Assembly: GCF_007004655.1 (NCBI RefSeq)
Contig: NZ_ML660110.1
Span: forward strand, 1-64,000
DNA from: Exilibacterium tricleocarpae
GTDB taxonomy: Bacteria; Pseudomonadota; Gammaproteobacteria; Pseudomonadales; Cellvibrionaceae
Reading direction: 5' to 3'
Length of the DNA stretch: 64,000 bases
Shown: in pieces, positions 25,695 through 34,799 of the stretch
Numbering within the stretch: position 1 is the first letter of the stretch
Layout of the letters: each line of letters starts with the position of its first letter
Translations under genes and position numbers: made by a program
The notes under the pieces: generated by a model
The model's input: the letters and a program-made list of their open reading frames with translations, nothing else
Database searches by the model: none
Told to the model about the DNA's origin: nothing

Positions 25695-28079
25695 TTATTT
25701 GAGACCGTCGCTGATGGCGTTAATCAATTCACCGTTGGTGGTATCGCCGTTGAACTCCCAGAAAAATGCACCACCGAGGTTCTGGCTCTTCACGTAGTTC
25801 ATTTTTCCACGGATGGTCTCAGGTGTGTCATAGCCCCACCAGGTATTGCCGCAGTGGGCGTAGGCGGTACCGGCAACAGTGCCGGTGGGAGGGCAGCTTC
25901 CTTTCAACAGTTTGTAGTCTTGTATGCCTGGTTCCCAGGCTCCCATTGGCACACCCGTGGCCGTGCCACCCGGAGCGCTTTGCGTGACACCACTCCAGCC
26001 GCGCCCGTAAAAGCCGATGCCGAGCAGGAGCTTATTCGCCGGTACGCCTTTGCTTTTCAGTACCTGAATCGCGTTGTCGCTATAGAAACCTTCAATGGGA
26101 ATGCCGGGGAAATTAGTCAGGGGTGAATGTGGCGCTGTCGGCCCCTGGCGGTCCCAGCCACCGAAGAAGTCATAGGTCATGACCATGTAAAAATCGACAT
26201 ATTGGGCGGCAGCGGCATAGTTGGCGGCGTCGAGCTTGGTTTCGCTGGCGGTAATGGCGGCGGTCACCAGTTCATCGTTGCCGAAGCGTGCCCGCAGTGC
26301 GCCCATCAGCCTGCCGAAGGCTTCAAAACCACTGCTGTCGCAGGAGAGTCCGCACTCATTGGGGTATTCCCAGTCCATATCAATGCCGTCGAAGACACCA
26401 TCCCAGCGCGGATCGTGAACCAGGTTGTAGCAGGATTCGGCAAACGCAGTGGGGTTAGCCGCTGCCTGCCCAAAACCACCCGACCAGGTCCAGCCGCCAA
26501 ACGACCATACCACTTTGATGTTGGGGTACATCTGTTTCAGCTTGCGCAGCTGATTGAAGTTACCGCGCAAAGACCCGTCCCAGGTATCGGCGACACCGTC
26601 GACACTTTCCTCGGCGGTGAACGCCTTTTCATAATCGGCGAAAGTGTCGTCGTCGTTTACGCAGCGGCCATTTTTGACATTGCCAAAAGCGTACATGATG
26701 TGTGTCAGCTTTTCCGCCGAGCCACTGGTGACGATGTTTTTGACCTTGTAGTTGCGCCCGTAGATGCCCCACTGGGTGAAGTAGCCGATAACTTTTTTAT
26801 CGCCGCCAGGGCCGGGGGCCGAGACATTGGCAGTGGTTGTGTCTGTTGCCGTCGCTCCTTGATTATCCGTTACCCTCAGCGTCACCGTGTAGTTGCCGGT
26901 GCTGGCATAGCTGTGGCTCGGGTTGGCGCTGCTGCTGGTCGAGCCGTCGCCGAAATCCCAGGCGTAGCCGGTAATGCTGCCGTCGGTATCAGCCGAACCC
27001 GCGCTGCTGAAGCTGATCGGTACGCCCACAGTGCTGCTGTAGGGGCCGTTGGCCTCGGCGGTGGGTGCCTCATTACCGCCTTCGCCGGTAATCGTCGCCG
27101 TGGTCGATGCGGAAGCCGAAGCGTTTTTGTCGTCGGTGACCGTCAGGCTCACGTTGTAGGTGCCGGCGGTGGCGTAGCTGTGGGTCGGGTTTGCGGCGTT
27201 GCTGTTGCTGCCGTCGCCGAAACTCCAGCTGTAGCTGACAATGTTACCGTCGGGGTCGTCGGAGCCGGAACTGCTGAAGCTGACGGACTCACCCACCTGG
27301 CCGAAATAGGGGCCATTGGCATCTGCCACCGGAGGCTGATTGTTGTTGCCGCCACCGCAGGGGCCCTCCTCACTCCAGGCCTGTTCCCAATGCGCGCCGT
27401 TGCCGGGTTCATAGGCCCAGGCGCCGGGCGAGGAGCACCAGCCGGCAATGTTGCAGACAAACACGACGTTTTGTCCCGATGACTGCACAAAATTCACCAC
27501 CCGATCACCCGCGGCGTAGGCGTTGCCCGCGCTGTAAGTGGGTAAACCGTCGCAGCTGCCGCCGCTGCCGTCCTCGCTGATCGTAACGGTGCTGGATGCC
27601 GTACCTGCGGCACCGTCGTTATCGGTGACTGTCAGGGTGACGGCGTAAGAGCCGATGGTGTTGTAAGCGTGAGAGGGGTTGGCGCTGTTGCTGGTGCTGC
27701 CGTCGCCGAAATTCCAGCTGTAGCTGGCAATACTGCCGTCGGGGTCGCTGGAGCCGGCGCTGCTGAAGGCAATAGCGGCGCCGACCTGGCCCGAGTAGGG
27801 ACCGTTGGCATTGGCCGTGGGGGCCTGGTTGCCGCTGCCGCCGCCGTCACAGGCACCGAGCAGTGTCCACTCCTGGTGGGGGTTGGAGCGGGTTTCAGGG
27901 TTGTTGTTTTGGGTCCACCAATTGGCCCGGTAGGCGTTGTTGTTATAGGTGACCTGAGCACCGCCACTATAGGCAGTTGTGCTGTCCCAGGTTTCCAGAG
28001 TGCTGCAGTCGACGGCGTGGCTGGCGCCTGACACCAGGCTGCCGCCGCACAGAACCGCTGCAATGATTCTTTTTACCAT
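25695..28079 (-). CDS. Secreted GH18 chitinase (CBM5-PKD-CBM73-PKD-PKD-GH18)
   Basis: 794 residues from the ATG at 28079 (MVKRIIAAVLCGG...), which gives a standard signal peptide. The open frame runs to 28217, but that extension is not signal-like. The modules are CBM5 (about 22-75), PKD, CBM73-like, two more PKDs and a GH18 domain (about 425-794). The catalytic motif is FDGIDMDWEYP, and YDFFGGWD resembles processive bacterial chitinases. It is the first gene of the locus, behind a promoter with two palindromic operators and a leader of about 277 bases. Confidence 0.95.
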   Translation of the reverse strand: MVKRIIAAVLCGGSLVSGASHAVDCSTLETWDSTTAYSGGAQVTYNNNAYRANWWTQNNNPETRSNPHQEWTLLGACDGGGSGNQAPTANANGPYSGQVGAAIAFSSAGSSDPDGSIASYSWNFGDGSTSNSANPSHAYNTIGSYAVTLTVTDNDGAAGTASSTVTISEDGSGGSCDGLPTYSAGNAYAAGDRVVNFVQSSGQNVVFVCNIAGWCSSPGAWAYEPGNGAHWEQAWSEEGPCGGGNNNQPPVADANGPYFGQVGESVSFSSSGSDDPDGNIVSYSWSFGDGSNSNAANPTHSYATAGTYNVSLTVTDDKNASASASTTATITGEGGNEAPTAEANGPYSSTVGVPISFSSAGSADTDGSITGYAWDFGDGSTSSSANPSHSYASTGNYTVTLRVTDNQGATATDTTTANVSAPGPGGDKKVIGYFTQWGIYGRNYKVKNIVTSGSAEKLTHIMYAFGNVKNGRCVNDDDTFADYEKAFTAEESVDGVADTWDGSLRGNFNQLRKLKQMYPNIKVVWSFGGWTWSGGFGQAAANPTAFAESCYNLVHDPRWDGVFDGIDMDWEYPNECGLSCDSSGFEAFGRLMGALRARFGNDELVTAAITASETKLDAANYAAAAQYVDFYMVMTYDFFGGWDRQGPTAPHSPLTNFPGIPIEGFYSDNAIQVLKSKGVPANKLLLGIGFYGRGWSGVTQSAPGGTATGVPMGAWEPGIQDYKLLKGSCPPTGTVAGTAYAHCGNTWWGYDTPETIRGKMNYVKSQNLGGAFFWEFNGDTTNGELINAISDGLK

Positions 28080-28362
28080 GATTATAAAACCCCGCAAGCT
28101 ATTGTTTTTAATAGTGTTTGGGCGATCCGGCCAAGTGATCGGGACCGGGTTCAGCTGAGTAGCTTTCCAAACAATGACGCCTTGCCGGCACGCGTTGCCG
28201 GCGCGCCGAAAGACCAACTACTGGTTTAATGACTGGCAGCGGGTTGTGCAGGTTTGACCGCATTTGCGGTGAGAAACTGATATGCCCCGAGCGCACTAGC
28301 CAGCGCGGACATTCCCCGGATTTCAACCCTAAGTTGCTGATTCAGCCAGCTTGTAAACGTGT

Positions 28363-28390
28363 CTTATACAAGATAGGACAACGTTGTCAG
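28363..28390 (-). promoter_or_regulatory. Likely sigma70-type promoter of the chitinase locus
   Basis: On the minus strand, CTGACA (28385-28390) and TATAAG (28363-28368) are separated by 16 bp. Each matches the consensus at five of six positions. The start would be near 28356. A palindromic operator overlaps the -35 box and the spacer, which fits repression. Confidence 0.6.
28377..28388. promoter_or_regulatory. Palindromic operator 1 (LacI/NagR-like)
   Basis: The perfect 12-bp palindrome GACAACGTTGTC has a central CG, as in LacI-family operators. It resembles sites described for N-acetylglucosamine repressors (NagR). It lies between and over the core promoter elements of the chitinase locus. 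The repressor gene is not in the window. Confidence 0.6.
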
Positions 28391-28408
28391 GCGAATTTAG
28401 GTAGATGG

Positions 28409-28420
28409 GACAACGTTGTC
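28409..28420. promoter_or_regulatory. Palindromic operator 2 (LacI/NagR-like)
   Basis: A second exact copy of GACAACGTTGTC lies 32 bp upstream of the first, about three helical turns. The two copies could bind a repressor cooperatively on one face of the DNA. Confidence 0.6.
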
Positions 28421-28441
28421 AAGCGCTTTGTCTGCATCAGT

Positions 28442-28465
28442 CGCCAAAATGGGACGATTTTGGCG
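28442..28465. promoter_or_regulatory. 9-bp inverted repeat upstream of the chitinase operators
   Basis: CGCCAAAAT and ATTTTGGCG are perfect inverted repeats around GGGACG. It lies between the operators and the thioesterase genes, and could be a further regulator site or a hairpin. No partner is known. Confidence 0.35.
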
Positions 28466-28625
28466 TGGTAAGTGGCTGTAGGTCGTGCATTGCCTTTTTT
28501 GCGGCAGCTCGGACGCTGACATAACCGTTGGCCGCAGCATGGGTCACGGCTATACTGACGCCCGCCTTGTGGACGGGGCGTACCCCCGAGCGATGCAAAA
28601 ACTCTCAAGCGTGGTAACTACCTGT

Positions 28626-29126
28626 ATGTCCGATACCTTGAAACAGATTCGCAAACTCTGCCGGCTTATGGTCGATGCCAACCAGGGCGATCATTTTCAC
28701 GCCCTGGGCATGGTCTTTACCGCCGTCGAGAGAGGCTTCGCCACCATGGAACTGCCCTACAGCGAAGCCATTGTCGGCAACCCGGACACCGGTGTTGTGC
28801 ACGGCGGTGCGATCACCGCGCTGCTCGATACCTGCTGCGGTTTCGCCGCCAATGCGGCGCTGGATGAACTAGGGCTGTGTCCGACACTGGATTTGCGTAT
28901 CGACTATATGGGCGTGGCGATCCCGGGGCGCAAGATTTACGCCGAAGCCAGGGTCTACCGCAGCACCCGCCATGTGATCTTTTGCCGGGGCAAGGCCTAC
29001 CAGGACGACCCCGACAAGCCGGTGGCGTTCTGTGTCGCCAACTTTGCCCGCCTGGACCCCGAGGTGGTGAAAAAGCTCAGTGCCCAGATTGTGCCCTTCC
29101 TCGATGCTGTGGAGGACCCGTCATGA
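28626..29126 (+). CDS. PaaI-family hotdog thioesterase
   Basis: 166 residues from the ATG at 28626. The open frame reaches back to 28485, but the added part has no family features. The hotdog-fold core contains NPDTGVVHGGAITALLDTCCG, the conserved helix that carries the catalytic region of PaaI/4HBT enzymes, and LRIDYMGVAIPGR. It should hydrolyse an acyl-CoA in the cytosol; the substrate is unknown. Its stop overlaps the start of a second thioesterase gene (ATGA), so the two are co-translated and probably form a heteromeric or paired enzyme. Confidence 0.85.
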   Translation: MSDTLKQIRKLCRLMVDANQGDHFHALGMVFTAVERGFATMELPYSEAIVGNPDTGVVHGGAITALLDTCCGFAANAALDELGLCPTLDLRIDYMGVAIPGRKIYAEARVYRSTRHVIFCRGKAYQDDPDKPVAFCVANFARLDPEVVKKLSAQIVPFLDAVEDPS

Positions 29127-29554
29127 AGTCGATAGCGGCGGCGGCCGAACGGGCGCGGGCGGCCGGCGATCTGGCGCCGGTCATCGACGCCATACCCTAT
29201 GCCGGGCTGCTTGGGATTCAGGCCAGGTATGGGGATGAATTGCTGTTTTGCCTGCCACCCAAGCAAGGCAACGTGGGCAACCCCACACTGCCGGCGCTGC
29301 ACGGCGGGGCCATCGGTGGTTTTATGGAGCTTGCCGGCTCCCTGCATCTGATTATGACCATGGAAGTGCTGAAGGTGCCAAAGGTGGTGGACTTCTCCAT
29401 CGACTATGTGCGCGCCGGCCGGGTGCAGGACACCTATGCCGCCTGTCACGTGGTGCGCCAGGGGCGCAAGCTGGTCAATGTGGCGATCCAGGCCTGGCAG
29501 GACAACCGGGCCGAACCCATTGCCACGGCGCGAGCGCATTTTTTGTTGGAGTAG
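29123..29554 (+). CDS. PaaI-family hotdog thioesterase, second of a pair
   Basis: 143 residues with the hotdog core NPTLPALHGGAIGGFMELAG and VDFSIDYVRAGR. It starts by four-base overlap with the previous thioesterase. The HGGxxxxxxE-like helix carries Glu in place of the Asp of its partner. The pair resembles two-gene PaaI sets found beside htpG in related genomes, but the physiological acyl substrate cannot be told from sequence. Confidence 0.85.
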   Translation: MKSIAAAAERARAAGDLAPVIDAIPYAGLLGIQARYGDELLFCLPPKQGNVGNPTLPALHGGAIGGFMELAGSLHLIMTMEVLKVPKVVDFSIDYVRAGRVQDTYAACHVVRQGRKLVNVAIQAWQDNRAEPIATARAHFLLE

Positions 29555-29602
29555 TCCTGTTTTTGGGCAGTCCTGTTTTTGGGCCCTCCTGTTTTTGGGC
29601 CC
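29555..29602. repeat. Three tandem 16-bp repeats
   Basis: Three copies of TCCTGTTTTTGGGCCC or a close variant begin at 29555, 29571 and 29587, with a partial fourth. They follow the thioesterase stop directly and show no other function. Confidence 0.7.
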
Positions 29603-29785
29603 TCCTGGGGCGCCGCATGCCGCCGCTCCCGGCCCCTGAGGGGGCGGAAACCGGGTCGAGAGCCGAGTGGCGGGCACAGCGCCAGCCTATATGGTTGAAA
29701 TCGCCCCGCCAGCCCCCATCTACTCCTGCAACCGGCCGATTACAGCCTTATTGTTCACATGGAGAAATTGTAGGAGTAAGACCCG

Positions 29786-31717
29786 ATGACCGTAGAAGCG
29801 CAAAAAGAGACTCGCGGTTTCCAGACCGAAGCCAAGCAACTGCTTCACCTGATGACCCACTCGCTGTATTCCAATAAAGAGATCTTCCTGCGGGAACTGA
29901 TATCGAACGCCTCCGATGCGGCGGATAAGCTGCGCTTCGAGGCGCTGTCGAACGCCGAACTCTACGAGGATGACCCGGAGCTTAAAATCCGTATCGATTT
30001 TGACAAGGACGCCAAAACCGTCACCATCAGTGACAATGGTATCGGCATGTCCCGCGATGAAGTCGTGGAGCATCTGGGCACCATCGCCAAGTCCGGCACC
30101 GCGCAGTTTTTGCAGGGCCTCAGTGGTGACCAGAAGAAAGATTCGCATTTGATCGGCCAGTTTGGTGTCGGTTTTTATTCCTCCTTTATTGTTGCCGACC
30201 GGGTCGAGGTGTTTTCCCGCCGCGCCGGTGACGCCGCCGAGGAGGGGGTGCACTGGGAATGTAGCGGCGAAGCCGAGTTCAGTGTCGAGACCGTCGAGCA
30301 GGCAGCCCGGGGCACCACAGTGGTCCTGCACCTGAAGAGCGACGAGTCGGAATTTGCCGACGGCTGGCGCCTGCGCTCCATTATCAAGAAGTACTCCGAT
30401 CATATTTCGCTGCCGGTAGTGATGAAGAAAGAGTCCCACGATACGGGTGTCGAAGGTGAAGAGGGAGAGAAAGAAGAGGCGGAGAAAAAGGCACCGGAAG
30501 ACGAAACCATCAACACCGCCACAGCGCTGTGGACGCGGCCCCGCAATGAGATCAAAGATGAGGAGTACAAAGAGTTTTACAAACATGTCTCCCACGATTT
30601 CAGCGACCCCACGCTCTGGAGCCACAACCGGGTAGAGGGCAAGCTCGACTACACCAGCCTGCTGTATATTCCCGCCAAGGCGCCGTTTGATCTCTATAAC
30701 CGGGATGCCTCCCGCGGCCTCAAGCTCTACGTCCAGCGCACCTTTATCATGGACGATGCCGAGCAGTTTTTGCCGCTGTATCTGCGCTTTGTGAAAGGCG
30801 TGGTGGATTCCAATGACCTGTCGCTGAATGTCTCCCGTGAGATTTTGCAAAAAGACCCGAATATCGATTCCATGCGCTCGGCCCTCACCAAGCGGGTGCT
30901 GGATATGTTGGAGAAAGTGGCGAAAAACAAGCCGGAGGAATACGCCGAACTCTGGAAAGAGTTTGGACAGGTATTGAAAGAGGGGCCGGCCGAGGACTTT
31001 ACCAACCGCGAGAAAATCGCCAAATTGCTGCGCTTCTCTTCCACCCATACTGACCAGCCGCAACAGGACCAGACTCTGGTCGGTTATGTGGAGCGGATGA
31101 AAGAGGGGCAGGACAAAGTCTATTATGTGGTGGCCGAAAATTTCAATACTGCCAAAAACAGCCCCCACCTCGAGGTGTTCCGCAAGAAGGGCATTGAGGT
31201 GCTGCTGTTGAGCGACCGGGTGGACGACTGGCTGGTGGGCCACCTCAACGAGTTTGACGGCAAGCAGTTTCAGGATGTCGGCAAAGGGGCCCTCGACCTG
31301 GGCGATATGGATACCGAGGAAGAGAAAAAAGCCCAGGAAGAACTGGCCAAGGAGAACGAGGACCTGGTGGAGCGGGTCAAGAAAGTGCTCGAGGACAAGG
31401 TGGAGGAGGTGCGCGTGACCACTCGCCTTACCGACTCCCCGGCCTGTCTGGTAGTGGGGGCAGGGGACATGGGGGCACAGATGCGCCGCATCCTCGAGTC
31501 GGCCGGCCAGAGCGTGCCCACCAGCAAGCCCACCCTGGAGCTGAACCCCGAGCATCCGCTGGTGCAGAAGCTGGACCGGGAGCCGGATGAAGACCGGTTT
31601 GCCGATATCACCACGGTGTTGTTCGATCAGGCCAACCTGGCCGAGGGCGGGCAGCTGGACGACCCCGGTGCCTATGTGCGGCGGCTCAATAAGCTGTTGC
31701 TTGAAATCAGCCAGTAA
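29786..31717 (+). CDS. htpG: Hsp90-family chaperone HtpG
   Basis: 643 residues, normal for bacterial Hsp90. The N-terminal GHKL ATPase shows [11 protein letters not shown] and DNGIGM, with [10 protein letters not shown] as the nucleotide lid. The middle domain has NVSREILQ, and the C-terminal dimerisation domain is complete. It folds client proteins in the cytosol with ATP. A good ribosome site (GTAGGAGTAAG) precedes the ATG, and a strong terminator follows. Confidence 0.98.
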   Translation: MTVEAQKETRGFQTEAKQLLHLMTHSLYSNKEIFLRELISNASDAADKLRFEALSNAELYEDDPELKIRIDFDKDAKTVTISDNGIGMSRDEVVEHLGTIAKSGTAQFLQGLSGDQKKDSHLIGQFGVGFYSSFIVADRVEVFSRRAGDAAEEGVHWECSGEAEFSVETVEQAARGTTVVLHLKSDESEFADGWRLRSIIKKYSDHISLPVVMKKESHDTGVEGEEGEKEEAEKKAPEDETINTATALWTRPRNEIKDEEYKEFYKHVSHDFSDPTLWSHNRVEGKLDYTSLLYIPAKAPFDLYNRDASRGLKLYVQRTFIMDDAEQFLPLYLRFVKGVVDSNDLSLNVSREILQKDPNIDSMRSALTKRVLDMLEKVAKNKPEEYAELWKEFGQVLKEGPAEDFTNREKIAKLLRFSSTHTDQPQQDQTLVGYVERMKEGQDKVYYVVAENFNTAKNSPHLEVFRKKGIEVLLLSDRVDDWLVGHLNEFDGKQFQDVGKGALDLGDMDTEEEKKAQEELAKENEDLVERVKKVLEDKVEEVRVTTRLTDSPACLVVGAGDMGAQMRRILESAGQSVPTSKPTLELNPEHPLVQKLDREPDEDRFADITTVLFDQANLAEGGQLDDPGAYVRRLNKLLLEISQ

Positions 31718-31723
31718 ACCGGC

Positions 31724-31749
31724 ACCCGGGCCCTGAGCCCGGGTTTTTT
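31724..31749 (+). terminator. Rho-independent terminator of htpG
   Basis: CCCGGGC, a CCTGA loop and GCCCGGG make a perfect stem with TTTTTT after it, seven bases from the htpG stop. Confidence 0.88.
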
Positions 31750-31760
31750 ATGGGTAACTT

Positions 31761-32777
31761 ATGGTCTCTGACTTAACCATCGCAGTACTGGGCGGCGGCA
31801 GCTTTGGCACGGCTATCGCCAACATTATCGCCACCAACGGCAACCGGACCTTTCTGTGGATGCGCGATGAGGCCCGCGCGGCGACCTGCCAGCGCAATCG
31901 CGAAAATCCGGAATACCTGCCCGGGTACGCGCTACACGACAATTTGCAGGTTACGGCAGACCTGCCGGCGGCACTGCAAGACAGCGATCTGGTCTTTATC
32001 TCGGTGCCGAGCAAGTCTTTTCGCCAGGTCACGCGCCAGGCTGCGCCGCTGCTCAAGGCGAACGCCATGGTGGTCAGCACTACCAAGGGTATCGAGCCGG
32101 AAACGTTTACGCTGATGAGCGAAATCCTGCGCCAGGAACTGGGCCATCGCCTCACCGGCGTATTGAGCGGTCCGAACTTTGCCAAGGAGATCGTCCAGCA
32201 GCAGCAGACGGGCACCGTGGTGGCGAGCAGCCACGCGGCGGTGATCGAGCGGGTCCAGGGCGTACTCAGTTCCAGCGCCTTCCGTGTCTACAGCAATCAC
32301 GACAGTTTTGGTGTTGAACTCAGTGGGGCACTGAAAAATATCTATGCTATTGTAGCGGGGATGGCGGCGGCGCTCGGTTCTGGCCATAATACCCAGGCCA
32401 TGCTGATTACCCGGAGCCTGGCCGAGATGGGGCGCTTCGCCGCGCGACTCGGCGCCAACCCCATGACCTTTTTGGGGCTGGCCGGCGTGGGGGACCTGGT
32501 GCTGACCTGCACGTCCGACTTGAGCCGCAATTACCGGGTCGGGTTTGCCATCGGCAAAGGCAAAACCCTGGAGCAGGCGGTCGCCGAGGTGGGGCAGGTG
32601 GCCGAAGGGGTGAACACGCTGCGGCTGGTAAAGCAAAAAGCGGATCAACTGGATGTCTATATGCCGTTGGTGGACGGTTTGTACAAGGTATTGTTTGAAC
32701 AGCGAGCCATCTCGGAAGTCGCCCACAGCCTGATGGTGGGCGAGCAAAACACCGATGTTGAATACATCAGTCAATAA
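31761..32777 (+). CDS. gpsA: NAD(P)-dependent glycerol-3-phosphate dehydrogenase
   Basis: 338 residues. The N-terminal Rossmann loop is GGGSFGTA, and GPNFAKEI and the [12 protein letters not shown] helix with its catalytic Lys are conserved. It reduces dihydroxyacetone phosphate to sn-glycerol-3-phosphate for phospholipid synthesis. The ATG lies just after the htpG terminator, with only a weak ribosome site. A small membrane protein gene follows after 20 bp. Confidence 0.97.
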   Translation: MVSDLTIAVLGGGSFGTAIANIIATNGNRTFLWMRDEARAATCQRNRENPEYLPGYALHDNLQVTADLPAALQDSDLVFISVPSKSFRQVTRQAAPLLKANAMVVSTTKGIEPETFTLMSEILRQELGHRLTGVLSGPNFAKEIVQQQQTGTVVASSHAAVIERVQGVLSSSAFRVYSNHDSFGVELSGALKNIYAIVAGMAAALGSGHNTQAMLITRSLAEMGRFAARLGANPMTFLGLAGVGDLVLTCTSDLSRNYRVGFAIGKGKTLEQAVAEVGQVAEGVNTLRLVKQKADQLDVYMPLVDGLYKVLFEQRAISEVAHSLMVGEQNTDVEYISQ

Positions 32778-32797
32778 GCCATACGGGGTATACGGCA

Positions 32798-33253
32798 ATG
32801 GATGACAAGCTCAAGTCCAATATCACTTCCAGCAAACACTGGCTGCGATTTTTATTCATGTTGTTGTTTGCGCTGCTGCTGCAGGTCGCCACGGCGATCA
32901 TGTGGGTGTTGGTGATACTGCAGTTTCTGTTTGCACTGATCACCGGCAAGGACAACGCTAAACTTCGGGCTTTCGGCAGCTCCCTGTGCATCTATATTTA
33001 CGAATCGCTGCAGTTTCTGACCTATAACCGCGAAGACAAGCCTTTCCCCTTTGCCGATTGGCCGGAGCCCGAAATCGTTGCCGAGGATGACGAACCCGTT
33101 ATGCAGAACGACCAACCCGTGCAGCAGGCCGATAAACCCTTACAACAGGCCGACGAACCGGTGTCACAGGCGGGCGGTGAACAACGGGACACAGAGGCGA
33201 CAGAGGCCAAGGCGCCAAACCCGGCGCCGGCTCGCGATCCGGGCGCACAGTGA
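32798..33253 (+). CDS. DUF4389-type membrane protein
   Basis: 151 residues. Residues 14-50 are strongly hydrophobic (LRFLFMLLFALLLQVATAIMWVLV) and are followed by FLTYNREDKPFPFADWP, typical of DUF4389 proteins. The C-terminal 45 residues are a low-complexity Gln/Pro/Ala/Asp tail with repeated NDQPVQQADKPLQQAD-like units. It lies between gpsA and sixA. The function is unknown. Confidence 0.82.
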   Translation: MDDKLKSNITSSKHWLRFLFMLLFALLLQVATAIMWVLVILQFLFALITGKDNAKLRAFGSSLCIYIYESLQFLTYNREDKPFPFADWPEPEIVAEDDEPVMQNDQPVQQADKPLQQADEPVSQAGGEQRDTEATEAKAPNPAPARDPGAQ

Positions 33254-33381
33254 TTCGCTGGCAGAGTGATCTGGCGGCAATAGAAAGCTGGGGTGATTAT
33301 ACCGCAGCCGGCAACACACAGCGTCGACGCGAATAGTCGATGCGAGTATAAAAGGCGTCTGCAAGTGCTTTGGGGGGTGGT

Positions 33382-33843
33382 ATGGACATCTTTGTGCTGC
33401 GACACGGCGAGGCGGAACCCCATGCCGAGCGCGACCACCAGCGGCGCCTGACCCAGCGCGGGGAGGCGGATGTGTTGAACACCCTTCAGCGCGGGTTACC
33501 CGAGCTCGAGGGCGTGCAAAAAATTCTGGTGAGCCCCTATACCCGGGCCCAGCAGACCGCCGACATCGCCGCCGACCTGCTGCCGGGTAGAATGCTGATG
33601 ACCACCGAGACGCTGGTGCCGGGCGGTGATCCGGCCAAGCTGGCCGCGTTGATCGAACAACTGCAACTGGACCGGGTTCTGCTGGTCGGCCACCAGCCGC
33701 TGGCGGGGACCTTTACCGACTGGCTGTGTGATCTGGAACCCGGACGCTATCGTATGGGTACTAGCGCATTGGTTTTTATCGAGACACAGTGGGTCGCAGC
33801 GGGCTGCGGAACCCTGCGCTGGCTCAAGCAACCAGGCGCCTAA
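33382..33843 (+). CDS. sixA: Phosphohistidine phosphatase SixA
   Basis: 153 residues from the ATG at 33382, preceded by GGGGGG. It has the histidine phosphatase motif LRHGEAEP at the N-terminus and VGHQPL with the second His near residue 97. SixA removes phosphate from histidine of phosphotransfer proteins in the cytosol. It shares its operon with the next hydrolase gene (15-bp gap). Confidence 0.93.
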   Translation: MDIFVLRHGEAEPHAERDHQRRLTQRGEADVLNTLQRGLPELEGVQKILVSPYTRAQQTADIAADLLPGRMLMTTETLVPGGDPAKLAALIEQLQLDRVLLVGHQPLAGTFTDWLCDLEPGRYRMGTSALVFIETQWVAAGCGTLRWLKQPGA

Positions 33844-33858
33844 ACTGAGGAGTTAGCC

Positions 33859-34707
33859 GTGCCGAGAGAAATCCATTTCGAGGTGGGCGAGGTGCAGTTT
33901 GCCGCCCAGGAGTGGGGTCAACCCGGGCAGATTCCGGTGCTGGCGCTGCACGGTTGGCTCGACAACAGCGCCAGCTTTACGCCGCTGGCGCCGCTACTGG
34001 ACAATGTTCACCTGCTGGCCCTGGACATGGCCGGCCACGGACAGAGCGGTCACCGGGCCCGCTTCAGTCCCTACAATGTCTGGCAGGATGTGGGCGAGAT
34101 ATTCGCCATTGCCGACCAGATGGGATGGGAAAAATTTGCCCTGATCGGCCACTCCCGCGGCGCTATTGTCAGTATGCTGTCCGCCGGCACCTTTCCCGAA
34201 CGGATAACCCACCTGGGGTTGATCGACGGACTCTGGCCGCAACCGGTGCTGGCGGCGGATGCGCCTGCGCAACTGGCCCGTTCGATTACCGGGTTGTTGG
34301 CCCAACAGACGAAAACACCCGCGGTTTATGCGGATATCGAAGCGGCGGTCAACGCCCGCGCCAACGGCCACTTCGAGCTTAGCCATCAGGCCGCTGCGCT
34401 GCTGACCGAGCGCGGCCTGCGGCTGGTGCCCGACGGTTATACCTGGAGCACCGATCCCCAGTTGTTTGTCGCCTCGGCGATGAAACTGACCCAGGCGCAT
34501 ATCGAAGCATTTATTCAACGCATTACGGCGCCGGTCAAGTTGGTGCTGGCCAAGGAGGGCCTGTTGAACAGATTTGAGCAGTACCAGCAGAACCTGGCGG
34601 CTTTCCCACATATCGAGGTCGAGGTGCTGCCGGGCGGACACCATTTGCATATGGAAGCTGAATCATTAAAAATTGCCGCATTGTTTAATGATTTGTTGTC
34701 ACACTGA
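33859..34707 (+). CDS. Alpha/beta-hydrolase
   Basis: 282 residues with the alpha/beta-hydrolase fold. An oxyanion motif LHGWLDNS lies near residue 30, the nucleophile elbow GHSRGA carries Ser near 97, and a C-terminal GGHHLHME holds the catalytic His. No signal peptide is present, so it is cytosolic. The substrate is not known. It follows sixA in the same direction. Confidence 0.88.
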   Translation: MPREIHFEVGEVQFAAQEWGQPGQIPVLALHGWLDNSASFTPLAPLLDNVHLLALDMAGHGQSGHRARFSPYNVWQDVGEIFAIADQMGWEKFALIGHSRGAIVSMLSAGTFPERITHLGLIDGLWPQPVLAADAPAQLARSITGLLAQQTKTPAVYADIEAAVNARANGHFELSHQAAALLTERGLRLVPDGYTWSTDPQLFVASAMKLTQAHIEAFIQRITAPVKLVLAKEGLLNRFEQYQQNLAAFPHIEVEVLPGGHHLHMEAESLKIAALFNDLLSH

Positions 34708-34729
34708 CAGTAATCTACCATTTTAGGAA

Positions 34730-34794
34730 TCAACTGTAGTTATCAACAGTAGTCATCAACAGTAGTTATCAACACTAGCAGTCAACCATAGGAA
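34730..34794. repeat. Five tandem 13-bp repeats upstream of a DUF4892 gene
   Basis: Five 13-bp units begin TCAAC at 34730, 34743, 34756, 34769 and 34782 (consensus TCAACAGTAGTTA). They end six bases before the TTG start, and the last unit supplies the AGGAA ribosome site. A change in copy number could alter expression. Confidence 0.75.
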
Positions 34795-34799
34795 TCAAC

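Noticed and set aside
28485-28625. N-terminal extension of the first thioesterase
   Set aside because: It encodes a Cys-rich segment unlike the family and overlaps the regulatory region.
29720-31555. A 611-codon minus-strand open frame
   Set aside because: It is a shadow of htpG, which has full family motifs on the plus strand.
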